NCBI RefSeq assembly: GCF_004571195.1 | Contig: NZ_CP038271.1 | Coordinates: 1,416,001-1,480,000, forward strand | DNA from: Legionella geestiana | GTDB lineage: Bacteria; Pseudomonadota; Gammaproteobacteria; Legionellales; Legionellaceae | Direction: 5' to 3' | DNA: 64,000 nt | In this document: in pieces, positions 54,901 through 64,000 of the stretch | Numbering within the stretch: the stretch's first letter is position 1 | How the letters are laid out: each line of letters starts with the position of its first letter | Position numbers and translations under genes: made by a program | Notes under the pieces: model-generated | The model's database searches: none | The model's input: only the letters and a program-made list of their open reading frames with translations | Told to the model about the DNA's origin: nothing

Positions 54901-55590
54901 ATGAAAAAAGCGGTCGTGCTCCTGTCTGGAGGCCTTGACTCGGCAACGTGTCTCGCCATGGCGCGGGAGGCGGGCTATGAAACCCATGCCTTGAGTTTTG
55001 ACTATGGGCAGCGCCATGCCGGTGAGCTTCACGCCGCGCGCGCAGTTGCCGCCGCTCTGGGGGCTGCAGAGCACCGTGTGGTCACGCTCGACATTGGTCA
55101 GTTCGGCGGCTCGGCACTCACTGACAGCCGCATCGCGGTGCCTGATCATGGTGAAGCGGGCAGTGGTATCCCTGTTACCTACGTGCCTGCCCGCAACACG
55201 GTGTTTCTTGCCATTGCACTTGGTTTTGCCGAGAGCATCGGGGCAGACGTACTGTATATTGGCGTGAATTCGGTGGATTATTCAGGCTACCCGGATTGCC
55301 GACCGGCCTTTATTGAAGCTTTTGAACGTCTCGCAAACCTTGCTACCAAAAGCGGGGTGGAGGGACAGGCTTTTCGCATTCATGCCCCGCTGCAACACCT
55401 TGACAAGGCTGACATCATCCGCGAAGGCGTACGCCTTGGGGTCGATTATGCGCTCACCGTTTCCTGCTACCGGGCAACGCCCGACAACAGGGCCTGCGGA
55501 CGCTGCGACAGTTGCACGTTCAGGCGGGAAGGTTTTTTACGTGCAGGTCTTTCAGACCCCACGCGCTATCAGGTGGAACAGGTTTTTTGA
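54901..55590 (+). CDS. queC: 7-cyano-7-deazaguanine synthase
   Basis: QueC converts 7-carboxy-7-deazaguanine to preQ0 in queuosine synthesis, using ATP and ammonia. The 229-residue protein has the PP-loop [41 protein letters not shown] and the zinc-binding Cys set SCYRATPDN followed by CGRCDSC. No queD or queE gene lies beside it; the PTPS-family gene at 41148 lacks the QueD cysteine. Confidence 0.95.
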   Translation: MKKAVVLLSGGLDSATCLAMAREAGYETHALSFDYGQRHAGELHAARAVAAALGAAEHRVVTLDIGQFGGSALTDSRIAVPDHGEAGSGIPVTYVPARNTVFLAIALGFAESIGADVLYIGVNSVDYSGYPDCRPAFIEAFERLANLATKSGVEGQAFRIHAPLQHLDKADIIREGVRLGVDYALTVSCYRATPDNRACGRCDSCTFRREGFLRAGLSDPTRYQVEQVF

Positions 55591-55711
55591 GGCAGGTTTG
55601 TTTTTGGTGGTTTTGGATTTTTGTTAGTCAGAAAAAAATGGATTTGATGGATTTAAATGGTGCACAAATTTTGTTACAGTGCATTGTTTTTAATAAATGG
55701 AGATGAAAGTC

Positions 55712-56239
55712 ATGTTGAAGTTTTTATGGAATCACAAAGGCAAGGTTGCTCTCGGTCTGCTGGCAGTAGCGATTTTTGCCGCATTGTTTGTCGTTTGCTG
55801 GAAAGTGCCAGATGCACTGCCGGCGATAATGAAATTCAAAGCTTTTGGCATTCATCCGTTTGGATTCCTTGCAGGGCTTCCAGTGCTGTCGCAATCCGCT
55901 GTGTTTGCTGCCATTGGTACCGCCTCAGCCGCTCTTGCAGGTGTGCTGACTTTTGGTTTTTACAAAGCCATTGAATGGTGCTGTGGTCGGTGCTCAAGGT
56001 CTGAAGCCGACAAAAATTACGCCCGTCACGACAGGGATTACAAGGATGGCCAATCTGTGTCAGGACAGCATCATCAACGCCGGCGTCAGGTAAATCCAGC
56101 TGCTCCCGAAGTCCATGGCAACCCGGCGTATGGGCAATCATTCTCATCCACTCGCAGAGCTGCTCCCGTTCCCCAGCCCAGAGAAACGGACCAAACCGCT
56201 CTTCAGCCAGGGATGCCGGTTTCCACTTTTGGTCAATAA
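55712..56239 (+). CDS. orphan two-helix membrane protein with polar tail
   Basis: I do not recognise this 175-residue protein. Hydrophobic helices lie at about 11-30 and 62-86, followed by a short Cys motif (WCCGRC, about 89-94) and a polar tail rich in Arg, Gln, Ser and Pro to the end. The ATG at 55712 has GGAG at good spacing; in-frame ATGs at 55697 and 55703 lie too close to or before that site. The pattern recalls the orphan at 1582. Localisation and function are unknown. Confidence 0.72.
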   Translation: MLKFLWNHKGKVALGLLAVAIFAALFVVCWKVPDALPAIMKFKAFGIHPFGFLAGLPVLSQSAVFAAIGTASAALAGVLTFGFYKAIEWCCGRCSRSEADKNYARHDRDYKDGQSVSGQHHQRRRQVNPAAPEVHGNPAYGQSFSSTRRAAPVPQPRETDQTALQPGMPVSTFGQ

Positions 56240-56254
56240 AACCTCTAAAACCCC

Positions 56255-56283
56255 CAGACACGTCGCTTAACAGGACGTGTCTG
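56255..56283 (-). terminator. probable Rho-independent terminator of ubiX
   Basis: CAGACACGTC at 56274-56283 (minus-strand reading) pairs with GACGTGTCTG at 56255-56264 over a nine-base loop, spanning the ubiX stop. On the minus strand GGGGTTTT and further T-rich sequence follow. Confidence 0.55.
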
Positions 56284-56851
56284 CTTCCCCCCAGCGTTTT
56301 ACCAGCCCACAGTCAATGTCGAACAAATCGAGCGCGCGTCCTACGGTATCGTTGATGATGTCATCGAGCGTTTGCGGACGGTTATAAAAAGCCGGTACCG
56401 GCGGGCAGATAATGCCGCCCATGCGGGTAATGGTGAGCATGTTTTCAAGGTGCACCTGATGCAGCGGCGTTTCGCGCACGAGCAGCACAAGCCGGCGGCG
56501 TTCTTTCAGCACGACATCGGCCGCGCGTGAGAGCAGGTTGCTGCTGGTGCCGTGGGCTATGTCGGCAAGCGAGCGCATCGAGCAGGGGGCGACAATCATG
56601 CCGAGCGTGCGAAACGAGCCGCTCGCGATGCTTGCCGCAAAATCATTCACCGGATGCCAGACATCGCAGAGTTCGCGAAGGGCGGCGGCTGTGAGCTCGG
56701 TTTCATAGGCGCGTGTGAGCTGCGCGGTTTTGGTGACGACAAGGTGCGTTTCTATCGGCAACGGTTTTAGTGCCTCAAGAAGGCGTTGACCATAGCAGAT
56801 ACCGGTAGCACCGGAGATGCCAATAATAAGGCGGTCAGGAGTGGCTGGCAT
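56267..56851 (-). CDS. ubiX: flavin prenyltransferase UbiX
   Basis: UbiX joins dimethylallyl phosphate to FMN, making the prenylated cofactor of the UbiD decarboxylase in ubiquinone synthesis. The 194-residue protein has LIIGISGATGICYGQRLLEA, the FMN/prenyl motif MIVAPCSMRSLADIAHG, RRLVLLVRETPLHQVHLENM and GGIICPPVPAFYNRP. The ATG at 56851 begins the fold; 37 more codons are open upstream without similarity. It diverges from metG. Confidence 0.95.
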   Translation of the reverse strand: MPATPDRLIIGISGATGICYGQRLLEALKPLPIETHLVVTKTAQLTRAYETELTAAALRELCDVWHPVNDFAASIASGSFRTLGMIVAPCSMRSLADIAHGTSSNLLSRAADVVLKERRRLVLLVRETPLHQVHLENMLTITRMGGIICPPVPAFYNRPQTLDDIINDTVGRALDLFDIDCGLVKRWGEADTSC

Positions 56852-57017
56852 GGCTAAGATGCTCAAAAAATAGTGGATTGGGCTATAGCATATACTCGGG
56901 TCGCTCAAAATGCGAGGCGGCTTTGTCGCATATGCCGGTAATGACAATCCCAAATCTCGCATTTAAAAGACCTGCAGTGTATAATCACGCACCCTTCCGG
57001 CAAGAGACAACGCATTC

Positions 57018-58667
57018 ATGACAAACCGCCGCCGCATGCTCGTGACGAGCGCCCTTCCCTATGCCAACGGGCATTTGCACCTTGGCCATCTTGTGGAACA
57101 TATCCAGACTGATATCTGGGTGCGCACGCACAAAATGCTCGGGCATACCTGCATCAGTGTCTGTGCCGATGACGCGCACGGTACCCCCATCATGCTGAAG
57201 GCGGCGGAGCTTGGCATGACCCCGCAGGCGCTGACAGAAGACATTCGTAAAAGCCATGAAGCCGATTTTGCGGCTTTTCGTGTCGACTATGACACCTATC
57301 ATACGACCCATTCACCGGAGAATGAGGCGCTTGCCGCTTCCATTTTTGAAGCGCTGAATGCCCGTGGCGATATTTTGCAAAAAACCATTCGCCAGGCGTT
57401 TGATCCTGTCGAGAACATGTTTCTGCCGGACCGCTATGTACGCGGCACCTGCCCGCGGTGCAAGGCTGATGACCAGTATGGCGACAGCTGTGAAGTCTGT
57501 GGCGCTACCTATCAGCCGACAGACCTTATCAACCCGCGCTCTGTGCTCTCAGGCGCGACTCCGGTAGAAAAAGAATCTCTGCACTATTTCTTCGACCTGC
57601 CGCGTCATGAGGCACTGCTTCAGGCCTGGACGCGTGGCGGGCACCTGCAGGAAGAAGTCGCCAATAAGCTTGATGAATGGTTTGAAAGCGGCTTAAAACC
57701 CTGGGACATTTCGCGGGACGCGCCATATTTTGGTTTTCGCATTCCAGGTACCACAGATAAATATTTTTACGTCTGGCTCGATGCGCCGATTGGGTACATG
57801 GCAAGCTTTAAAAAATACTGCGAAACCACAGGCACTTCGTTTGAAGAGTACTGGGGGGCTGACAGTACGGCGGAGCTTTATCATTTCATTGGCAAAGACA
57901 TCGTATATTTTCATGCGCTTTTCTGGCCGGCGATGCTGGCCGGCAGCAATCATCGTCTGCCAACGTCCGTGTTTGCGCATGGCTTTCTGACCGTTAACGG
58001 CCAGAAAATGTCGAAGTCCCGGGGCACGTTTATCGAAGCGCGCACGTACCTCCGTCATTTAAATCCCGAGTACCTGCGCTATTACTTCGCGGCGAAGCTG
58101 AACGGGCGGGTAGAGGACATTGACCTCAACCTTGAAGACTTCAGTAACCGCGTAAATGCCGATTTAGTGGGCAAGGTCGTGAACATCGCGAGCCGTTCAG
58201 CGGGCTTTATCCATAAATACTTTGACGGCGAGCTTGCCGACACACTGGCAGACCCCGCACTTTTTGCAACTCTGCTCGAAGCGCGTGCGGCCATTATCGA
58301 GACCTATGTCGCGCGTGATAGTGCGAAGGCCGTGCGCCTTATCATGAATGAGGCCGAGCGCATTAACCAGTATATCGATACCCATAAACCCTGGGCGCTT
58401 GCCAAAGATAGTAATCGCCTGCCAGACGTTCAGGCGGTTGCCACCATGGCGCTCAACGGGTTTCGTTTTCTCATTGGCTGCCTGAAGCCTGTGCTGCCAT
58501 CAATGGCAGAAGCCAGTGAAACCTTTTTGCAGTGCGCGCCGCTTACGTTTGACAATCTGGAATCTCCTCTCCTGAAGCAGCGTATCGCGCCGTTTGTGCC
58601 GCTCATGCAGCGGGTTGAAAAAGACAAGACTGAGGCCTTACTGAAAGACAGCGGGGCGGGCGCATGA
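57018..58667 (+). CDS. metG: methionyl-tRNA synthetase, short form
   Basis: MetG charges tRNA-Met. The 549-residue protein has the HIGH motif as [14 protein letters not shown], the zinc-binding Cys set [19 protein letters not shown], the KMSKS motif in [13 protein letters not shown] and the anticodon-binding helical domain. It lacks the C-terminal EMAP/Trbp-like dimerisation domain that extends E. coli MetG to 677 residues, so the enzyme is probably monomeric. The next gene overlaps the end by four bases, so the short end is not a sequencing break. Confidence 0.96.
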   Translation: MTNRRRMLVTSALPYANGHLHLGHLVEHIQTDIWVRTHKMLGHTCISVCADDAHGTPIMLKAAELGMTPQALTEDIRKSHEADFAAFRVDYDTYHTTHSPENEALAASIFEALNARGDILQKTIRQAFDPVENMFLPDRYVRGTCPRCKADDQYGDSCEVCGATYQPTDLINPRSVLSGATPVEKESLHYFFDLPRHEALLQAWTRGGHLQEEVANKLDEWFESGLKPWDISRDAPYFGFRIPGTTDKYFYVWLDAPIGYMASFKKYCETTGTSFEEYWGADSTAELYHFIGKDIVYFHALFWPAMLAGSNHRLPTSVFAHGFLTVNGQKMSKSRGTFIEARTYLRHLNPEYLRYYFAAKLNGRVEDIDLNLEDFSNRVNADLVGKVVNIASRSAGFIHKYFDGELADTLADPALFATLLEARAAIIETYVARDSAKAVRLIMNEAERINQYIDTHKPWALAKDSNRLPDVQAVATMALNGFRFLIGCLKPVLPSMAEASETFLQCAPLTFDNLESPLLKQRIAPFVPLMQRVEKDKTEALLKDSGAGA

Positions 58668-59284
58668 AGGCCACTGCCGAATCTCTGGATGCGCTTTTGC
58701 CGCAGACACAGTGCCGGGAATGTGGTTATAACGGATGTAAACCCTATGCCGAGGCGCTTGCTGGCGGTGAAGCACCCATTGACCGTTGTCCGCCGGGTGG
58801 TGTTCATACGCTCCATCGTCTTGGGGAGGCCCTTGGCATTGACTCGCTGCCTTATGAGGCAGCCATGCGGGAAAAAACCCGTGAGCCGTCAGTGGCGCGC
58901 ATTCGGGAAGCTGAATGCATTGGCTGCACCAAATGCCTGAAGGCCTGTCCAGTGGATGCAATTATCGGTGTGGGCAAACACATGCACGCGGTTCTCGCGC
59001 ACGAATGCACGGGCTGTGGTCTTTGCGTGGAACCCTGCCCGGTTGACTGCATTGAAATGCTCCCCCTGCCAGAAGCACTGTTTTCGCCTGAAAAAGCCCG
59101 TGAGCGCGTGCGCGCCCGGGCAAAGCGGGAAGATGCGGCGCGGATAAAGCCGGTTTCTGTGCCGGTTTCCGAAAAGTCACAGCAGCAGAGCTATATTCTC
59201 GAGGCTCTGGCGCGCGTGCGTCAGAAACAATCCCCTAAATCCCAGGATGCGTATGGACGCGAAGACCCGCCAGCAGATTTTTGA
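58664..59284 (+). CDS. RnfB/RsxB-like iron-sulfur protein without membrane anchor
   Basis: This 206-residue protein has the Rnf subunit B [4Fe-4S] domain ([20 protein letters not shown] followed by DRCPPGG) and two ferredoxin clusters ([14 protein letters not shown] and [14 protein letters not shown]). The N-terminal membrane helix of true RsxB is absent; the chain starts right before the first cluster. The other rsx/rnf genes are not here, but nth follows with a 32-base overlap, as it follows the rsx operon in E. coli. It may be a soluble ferredoxin-like electron carrier that has lost the complex. Confidence 0.9.
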   Translation: MKATAESLDALLPQTQCRECGYNGCKPYAEALAGGEAPIDRCPPGGVHTLHRLGEALGIDSLPYEAAMREKTREPSVARIREAECIGCTKCLKACPVDAIIGVGKHMHAVLAHECTGCGLCVEPCPVDCIEMLPLPEALFSPEKARERVRARAKREDAARIKPVSVPVSEKSQQQSYILEALARVRQKQSPKSQDAYGREDPPADF

Positions 59285-59918
59285 GCGTTTACGGGCGCAA
59301 AATCCGCACCCGCAAACAGAGCTTCATTACACAACGCCTTTTGAGCTTTTGACAGCGGTTATTCTTTCTGCCCAAAGTACCGATGTTCGGGTGAATCTTG
59401 CAACTGACGAACTTTTTAAAGTCGCCAATACCGCGGAGGCGATAGTGGCGCTTGGTGAAGAGCGGCTTCGGGAATACATCAAAACCATCGGCCTTTTCAA
59501 CACCAAGGCGCGAAACATCATGGCAACCTGCCGGATACTGGTTGAGCGCTTCAAGGGGCAGGTGCCGAATGCGCGTGCAGCGCTGGAAGCGCTGCCTGGC
59601 GTTGGCCGCAAAACGGCAAATGTGGTGCTGAATACCGCGTTTGGCGAGCCGGTTATCGCGGTTGATACCCATATTTTCCGGGTGGCAAACCGCACGGGAC
59701 TGGCGCCTGGCGCGACAGTACTTGCGGTTGAGCAGGGGCTTGAAAAGCAGGTACCGCCCGCGTTTTTAAAGGATGCCCACCACTGGCTGGTGCTGCATGG
59801 CCGATATGTCTGCACGGCACGCAAGCCGCAGTGCGCACTTTGCATTCTTGTTGACTTGTGTGAATATAAAGGGAAAAATCTGCCCGCCGATTTGTCGAAA
59901 GGACGGAATGGCCTATAA
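59253..59918 (+). CDS. nth: endonuclease III
   Basis: Nth removes oxidised pyrimidines and nicks the abasic site. The 221-residue protein has the helix-hairpin-helix [16 protein letters not shown] with the catalytic Lys, the catalytic Asp in [13 protein letters not shown], and the C-terminal [4Fe-4S] Cys set ([17 protein letters not shown]). The ATG at 59253 has AGG six bases ahead; the ATG at 59247 is too close to it. It overlaps the RnfB-like gene. Confidence 0.96.
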   Translation: MDAKTRQQIFERLRAQNPHPQTELHYTTPFELLTAVILSAQSTDVRVNLATDELFKVANTAEAIVALGEERLREYIKTIGLFNTKARNIMATCRILVERFKGQVPNARAALEALPGVGRKTANVVLNTAFGEPVIAVDTHIFRVANRTGLAPGATVLAVEQGLEKQVPPAFLKDAHHWLVLHGRYVCTARKPQCALCILVDLCEYKGKNLPADLSKGRNGL

Positions 59919-59938
59919 GTCTTTCACGGAGAGCCACA

Positions 59939-61969
59939 ATGAAGGAACGACAGGAAGAGCCCCGCGTGCCAACCCCCTCCACAGTATTAACGGAGGAAGC
60001 TGCCGGATGGGGGAGCGCCGCCTTTAACAACGCCCTAGCGCGCAATTTTGCCGCAGGCTCTGCCGCCTATACCTGGCGCACCCTGACCTGGATGACACGC
60101 CAGGGGGGCGCTTCCATGGAGGCGCTCTACCACGCCGCCACCCATAAAAACATGCGAGAACTGGCCGATAATCTGCGACGCCTCGTTGTGGAGTGGTCGC
60201 CCATCGTGGGTGCCAACGTGACGGTATCTCTCCTCGAAGCGTGGGGAAACAACTACCTTGTGCCGATGACTGACGGCCTTTTTCCTGGCGCGCCCCTGCT
60301 GCTTTCAGGCGCATTTTTTTTGCCGGGGGTCGCGGTAACGGCCTGGTCATTTAATCGCATAATGGAATTTAATCTGCACGCTGCCGTAGTAGCTTCCAAA
60401 ACACCAGGTGTGACCCAGAGCCTGCGTCTGCGCGTGCCCTTTAAAACCTGTGAGAACCCCTTTGATTATGATGTTTCTGTGGTGCATGAGGAAGGTTTAC
60501 CGGAAACGCTGGAACCCTACAAACTGTATCTGCGCCTGATAAATGGGAAGCTTGCCTATTCGGTTATCACGCCTAAAGGGGAGCCGGTGCGCGATCGTCT
60601 CTTAAGCAATATGCCGGTGCCCGAGCCTTTCATGAAAGCGACAGTCGTCCCCTTGCTCGGTGCTATTTTTGAGGCTACGGCAAAGCGAGGACATACGCTG
60701 CCGGGTGCTGCATGCGGTGGCATGCGGCGTTTAAAGGGCTCGCTCATCATGGAGCCCGCGCGCTACTGGGCAAGCGAGCTTGGGCTGCGCCTTGTTGGTT
60801 ATGTTTTTCCCTCAATGACGATTCCGGTCGGTATTCTGCGTCTTTTTCATAACGGACGTTTTCTGCTCGGTGAATCTTTGCCGGAGCTTTGCTATCGGCA
60901 CAAGGATACCTACTATCAGGAGCACCCTGAGCTGACTCTGTCACTGGGGCTCGCTCATTTTCTGACAGCCCTTGGTCTTGCGTGGTGCCTCTCTACACTG
61001 CCAACCCTGATGTTCGCCATGATGGGGATAGCAGGGCCTGAGATAAGCCCGCTGCATTTTCTTTCGGGGCTGCAGCAGATAATGCTGGTAGTGTTCGTTA
61101 TGATTGCATCCCACATGACGCTGCCAGAGCCTGTTAAACATTCGCGCCGTCCGTTCTGGCTTGACCCGATGAACATCTGGTATACCATCACCGGCTTTGA
61201 AGTAGACGCTCATATCCATGAGGGTAAAAAGCGGATTGAAGCGCTGATGAAGGCACCAAAGGATCCGGACGCCATCACGTTAGAGGAAGTCATGCAGAAA
61301 ACTGCCGATATCACCGGCAGTCGACCGGTACAGATGGTTAAAAAGCTGCTGCTGCCTAAAGCCTTTCACAGCATGCAAAATCTGATTGAAGACCCCTTTG
61401 TGCGTGAAGTATGGCCTGAATACCGTGTTGAGATAATCAAGCGGTTGTGCTTTGTAGAAAGTATCTTTGCCAGCTGGACGATACAGGGGCTTGCCTGGAA
61501 ACCCAAGCAGGCGGCGCATGTGATAGCCTGGATAGCCGGAGCCAAGCCGAACATTGTCTATGCCGCATTGAAGCTTGCCGGAAGTGAAAAAGCGCGCCTC
61601 CTGCTGGGAGATATTCGCCGATATGTCGAGGGACTGGTATTGCGGGTAGATACGGTTATTAATGCTGAGACAAGCGCGCCATTGGCACCTGCGGTGTTGC
61701 CGGAAATCCCTGAAACCCTGGTGCCAGCGACGCTGATTGCAGTGGCGCAGGCAGAGGAAAACGCGCCATTTCACCCTGCGTTTACAGCGCCGACCCCGTC
61801 TTCATCTTCATCCTCTTCATCGTCTTCCATGCCCTCCGTTTCGCCATTTTCAGTGGGACGATTAGGGTTTTTTGGTTCCGAAGACCCGCCCCTGCCCTCG
61901 GCTGCAGAACTTCAAAGAGCGCTGCAGGCATCAACGAGCGGGCAGAGCGGGGGGTTGAATCCATTCTAA
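59939..61969 (+). CDS. large orphan membrane protein with serine-rich tail
   Basis: I do not recognise this 676-residue protein. Hydrophobic segments lie near 85-135 (PLLLSGAFFLPGVAVTAW at the end) and near 335-400 (FLTALGLAWCLSTLPTLMFA, then GLQQIMLVVFVMIASHM). The middle (about 150-250) looks soluble and beta-rich. The last 80 residues are disordered, with a run of ten Ser near 610-620. There is no signal peptide. It follows nth by 20 bases and ends four bases before a convergent gene. It may be a secreted effector or a membrane remodelling protein; this is not shown. Confidence 0.74.
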   Translation: MKERQEEPRVPTPSTVLTEEAAGWGSAAFNNALARNFAAGSAAYTWRTLTWMTRQGGASMEALYHAATHKNMRELADNLRRLVVEWSPIVGANVTVSLLEAWGNNYLVPMTDGLFPGAPLLLSGAFFLPGVAVTAWSFNRIMEFNLHAAVVASKTPGVTQSLRLRVPFKTCENPFDYDVSVVHEEGLPETLEPYKLYLRLINGKLAYSVITPKGEPVRDRLLSNMPVPEPFMKATVVPLLGAIFEATAKRGHTLPGAACGGMRRLKGSLIMEPARYWASELGLRLVGYVFPSMTIPVGILRLFHNGRFLLGESLPELCYRHKDTYYQEHPELTLSLGLAHFLTALGLAWCLSTLPTLMFAMMGIAGPEISPLHFLSGLQQIMLVVFVMIASHMTLPEPVKHSRRPFWLDPMNIWYTITGFEVDAHIHEGKKRIEALMKAPKDPDAITLEEVMQKTADITGSRPVQMVKKLLLPKAFHSMQNLIEDPFVREVWPEYRVEIIKRLCFVESIFASWTIQGLAWKPKQAAHVIAWIAGAKPNIVYAALKLAGSEKARLLLGDIRRYVEGLVLRVDTVINAETSAPLAPAVLPEIPETLVPATLIAVAQAEENAPFHPAFTAPTPSSSSSSSSSSMPSVSPFSVGRLGFFGSEDPPLPSAAELQRALQASTSGQSGGLNPF

Positions 61970-61973
61970 GGAA

Positions 61974-62525
61974 TCAGGCGCGGTGGTGTTTGACCCAGTC
62001 CACGAAACGGTCGATAAAGGCCTGAAAAAAGGACTTACTGCCGGCTCCCAGCGCGCCTGATGCATCAAAGAGGCCTTCTTTGGCATGAATGAAAGCTTCT
62101 GGCTGCCCGAGCAGCGGGACGTCCAGGTAGGCAAGGACGTTGCGCAGATGCTGTTGCGCGAGCGCAGTCCCGATACTGCCTACTGACACGCCGGTGACAG
62201 CGGCAGGAATCCCGGCAAACGCGCTTTCGCCATAAGGGCGTGAGGCGTGGTCAATGGCATTTTTGAGCACGCCCGGAATGGAGCGATTGTATTCGGGCGT
62301 GATAAAAAGCAGCCCATCGCAGGATTTAATCTCTGCCTTGAAGCGTTTGACGGACTCTGCAGGATGCCCGTCATCGTCCTGGTTATAAAGCGGCAAATCG
62401 TCGATGCAAAGCATGGTGGCGTGAACATCTTCCGGCAGCAGGGGCATGAGTGCGTTTGCGAGCTGTCGATTAAGAGACTCTTTACGCAGGCTGCCAACAA
62501 TAATTCCAATCCGATAGTTTTTCAT
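61974..62525 (-). CDS. NAD(P)H-dependent FMN reductase (ChrR/YieF-like)
   Basis: This 183-residue flavodoxin-like reductase has the FMN phosphate loop GSLRKESLNRQLANAL and the family signature ITPEYNRSIPGVLKNAIDHA (about 75-95). Such enzymes reduce quinones, chromate or azo dyes with NAD(P)H and protect against oxidative stress. No transporter or regulator partner lies next to it. The true substrate is open. Confidence 0.92.
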   Translation of the reverse strand: MKNYRIGIIVGSLRKESLNRQLANALMPLLPEDVHATMLCIDDLPLYNQDDDGHPAESVKRFKAEIKSCDGLLFITPEYNRSIPGVLKNAIDHASRPYGESAFAGIPAAVTGVSVGSIGTALAQQHLRNVLAYLDVPLLGQPEAFIHAKEGLFDASGALGAGSKSFFQAFIDRFVDWVKHHRA

Positions 62526-62563
62526 GATGTTCCCTCACGAATGATTGATTTTCAGCATAGCAC

Positions 62564-63628
62564 TTACAACAGTTTTTTGCGCCGGAAATAATACAGCATT
62601 AAGACCACAAGAAGCGCCATGAACCCTAAGACCATCGGGTAGCCATAGCGCCAGCCAAGCTCCGGCATGTACTGAAAGTTCATGCCATACACCCCGGCAA
62701 CAAAGGTCAGCGGGATAAAGATGCTCGCAAAAAGCGTCAGCACCTTGATGGTTTCGTTCATGCGGTTATTCAGCGTAGAGTGATAGATTTCAAGCATGCT
62801 GCCGATTATTTCACGGTGCATGTCAACGGACTCCAGCAGGCGCAGGCAGTGGTCGTGTAAATCCTGGTAGTAAAGGTCAAAGCTGTCGCCGGGCTTTCGT
62901 ACGTGTTCTTCGAGCAAGAGGTGCACAATGTCACGCAGGGGGGCTATGGCCTTGCGCAGCACCTGCGTGCGCCGTTTCAGCATGTAAAGCTCATCAATGG
63001 CAAGGGAGTCCGGTTCGCGGGTCAGCAGGTCTTCCATCGCCTCAAGGTCGCTGCCGGTATTTTCCACAAAGTTGAAATATTCGTCCACCATGCTGTCCAG
63101 CAAAAGGTAGGTGAGGTAATCGCTGCCATGGGCGCGCACCAGAGAGTGCTCGGCGCGCAGCCGCTCGGAGAGGAGTGCGAAATCATGCAGGGGAGACTCG
63201 CGAAACGTGAGTACGAGGTTATTTTTGACCACGAGGGAGCACTGTTCGGTGTGATAGGTCAGGCCTTCCGTTTTCATGTCGAGGCGCTTCATGACAATGA
63301 AAAGGTAATCGCCGATGGCATCCAGTTTGGGGCGCTGGCCGGTGTTGAGGATGTCTTCAGTAATCAGCGGATGAATACCAAAGTCGTTGCAAAGACGCGT
63401 AATAAGCGCGGCATCGCCAAGGCCTGCGACATCCACCCAGACATGCTGGCCGGCATCCAGTGCTACAAAAAGCGCGTCCATCGACAGTTTAGTATGGTGC
63501 TCGCAGTGACTGGCATCGTAAATATAGACTTGTATCGTGGTCGGGTTTGGCGGTTTTTCACCAACATAGACCGGTGAGCCCGGCAGCATGCCAAGCTTGG
63601 CGGAAGACTGCTTGCGGTGTTTATGCAC
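62564..63628 (-). CDS. corA: magnesium/cobalt transporter CorA
   Basis: CorA is a pentameric inner-membrane channel for Mg2+ and Co2+. The 354-residue protein has the large N-terminal cytoplasmic funnel, the YGMNF selectivity motif (VAGVYGMNFQYMPELGW), two C-terminal membrane helices and a basic end (YYFRRKKLL). GTG at 63628 behind GCAGGA gives the common N-terminus (HKHRKQSSAKLGMLPGSPV); 32 more codons are open upstream. No Mg riboswitch was recognised in the 63629-63887 gap. Confidence 0.94.
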   Translation of the reverse strand: MHKHRKQSSAKLGMLPGSPVYVGEKPPNPTTIQVYIYDASHCEHHTKLSMDALFVALDAGQHVWVDVAGLGDAALITRLCNDFGIHPLITEDILNTGQRPKLDAIGDYLFIVMKRLDMKTEGLTYHTEQCSLVVKNNLVLTFRESPLHDFALLSERLRAEHSLVRAHGSDYLTYLLLDSMVDEYFNFVENTGSDLEAMEDLLTREPDSLAIDELYMLKRRTQVLRKAIAPLRDIVHLLLEEHVRKPGDSFDLYYQDLHDHCLRLLESVDMHREIIGSMLEIYHSTLNNRMNETIKVLTLFASIFIPLTFVAGVYGMNFQYMPELGWRYGYPMVLGFMALLVVLMLYYFRRKKLL

Positions 63629-63843
63629 GGTATATCCTGCGGTAAAAAGGGTATTTCTGACAGCATAACGCTGAATTGATTTTAATCGCCATGCTCTGAT
63701 GAAAATATCCGTCACCATAAACATAAAATTCGTTGATGGCTGATAACGGATTTAGAAAGTAAACAGGCAGTATTTTCAGTGTGCCAGGCGGTTGAAGCGG
63801 ATATTTATGATGGCTTTATGTTTTTATTTTGGTTGCATTGATA

Positions 63844-63849
63844 TATAAT
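63844..63849 (+). promoter_or_regulatory. -10 box of the gene starting at 63888
   Basis: A perfect TATAAT lies 38 bases before the start codon. The -35 region 17 bases upstream (TTTTTA) is weak, so an activator may be needed. Confidence 0.45.
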
Positions 63850-63887
63850 CGCCCAATCTTTTATTTTTAAAGGCAATAGGGCTCAAA

Positions 63888-64000
63888 ATGGTTAATCAAT
63901 CGCGTGTTTTTAAAACGGTTTCTGATTTAGAGCGGGCCAGGGACAGCTATCATTTTTACGGAGCTCCTGATGCGCATCCCAGTCGTCATTGTTTTGGACC
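63888..64000 (+). CDS. start of an unidentified gene, cut by window edge
   Basis: The ATG at 63888 opens a frame of 37 codons to the right edge, beginning MVNQSRVFKTVSDLERARDS. No signal peptide is seen. An AGGG-containing sequence precedes the ATG, and TATAAT lies upstream. Too little is present to name a family. Confidence 0.55.
   Translation, partial: MVNQSRVFKTVSDLERARDSYHFYGAPDAHPSRHCFG

Overview
The window looks like a chromosomal segment of a gammaproteobacterium in or near the Legionellaceae. The evidence is an LbtU-type siderophore porin, a tandem-GNAT protein like Legionella VipF next to fabF and lpxD, and many orphan membrane or proline-rich proteins without signal peptides scattered between housekeeping genes. 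Base composition (judged by eye, not counted) is GC-richer than L. pneumophila, so a higher-GC Legionella relative is the best guess. No rRNA, tRNA, CRISPR array, integrase or complete insertion sequence is visible.

Layout. 1-6.6 kb: LbtU porin (cut by the window edge), a small membrane orphan, mutM, and a leftward pepP-ubiH-ubiI operon. 6.8-10.8 kb: zapA, 6S RNA, then ubiE-ubiJ-ubiB-tatA-tatB with no tatC. 10.8-20.2 kb: a 117-base palindrome, mltB, a VipF-like acetyltransferase, a FabF-like synthase, lpxD, polA, a GGDEF-EAL protein with a dead receiver domain, and a cold-shock gene. 20.2-22.7 kb: a RAYT transposase bracketed by its REP repeats, then glmU. 22.8-31.9 kb: two orphan proteins, an asparaginase, a parS-like site, rppH-ptsP, a TauE-type exporter and lgt-thyA. 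32-37.3 kb is the most plastic part: an MFS transporter followed by a truncated hydrolase, a membrane orphan, a thioesterase, an AT-rich methyltransferase between two inverted copies of a 162-base palindromic MITE-like element, another palindrome, and a glycerophosphodiesterase ending in a CaaX box. 37.3-48.8 kb: ggt, priA, a PTPS-family protein with ExxHGH in place of the catalytic cysteine, midA, a pteridine reductase, an outer-membrane protein and the mnmG-rsmG-parA-parB operon. 48.9-64 kb: a sugar epimerase, manC, several orphans, queC, ubiX, metG, an anchorless RnfB, nth, an FMN reductase, corA and the start of one more gene.

The genes combine into recognisable modules. Five ubiquinone genes lie in two clusters (pepP-ubiH-ubiI and ubiE-ubiJ-ubiB), with ubiX farther away. 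LpxD, GlmU, ManC and the epimerase serve envelope sugar and lipid A synthesis. ParAB with a possible parS serves chromosome segregation. Nth and MutM repair oxidised DNA, and Tat, Lgt and CorA serve the inner membrane.

The best candidates for something new are the MITE-bracketed methyltransferase, the glycerophosphodiesterase with a CAVM terminus (a possible host-prenylated effector), the PTPS-III-like enzyme with a nearby pteridine reductase (a possible FolB bypass), the RAYT/REP locus, and a set of eight orphan proteins that resemble secreted effectors in build. Function calls for the orphans are inference only.
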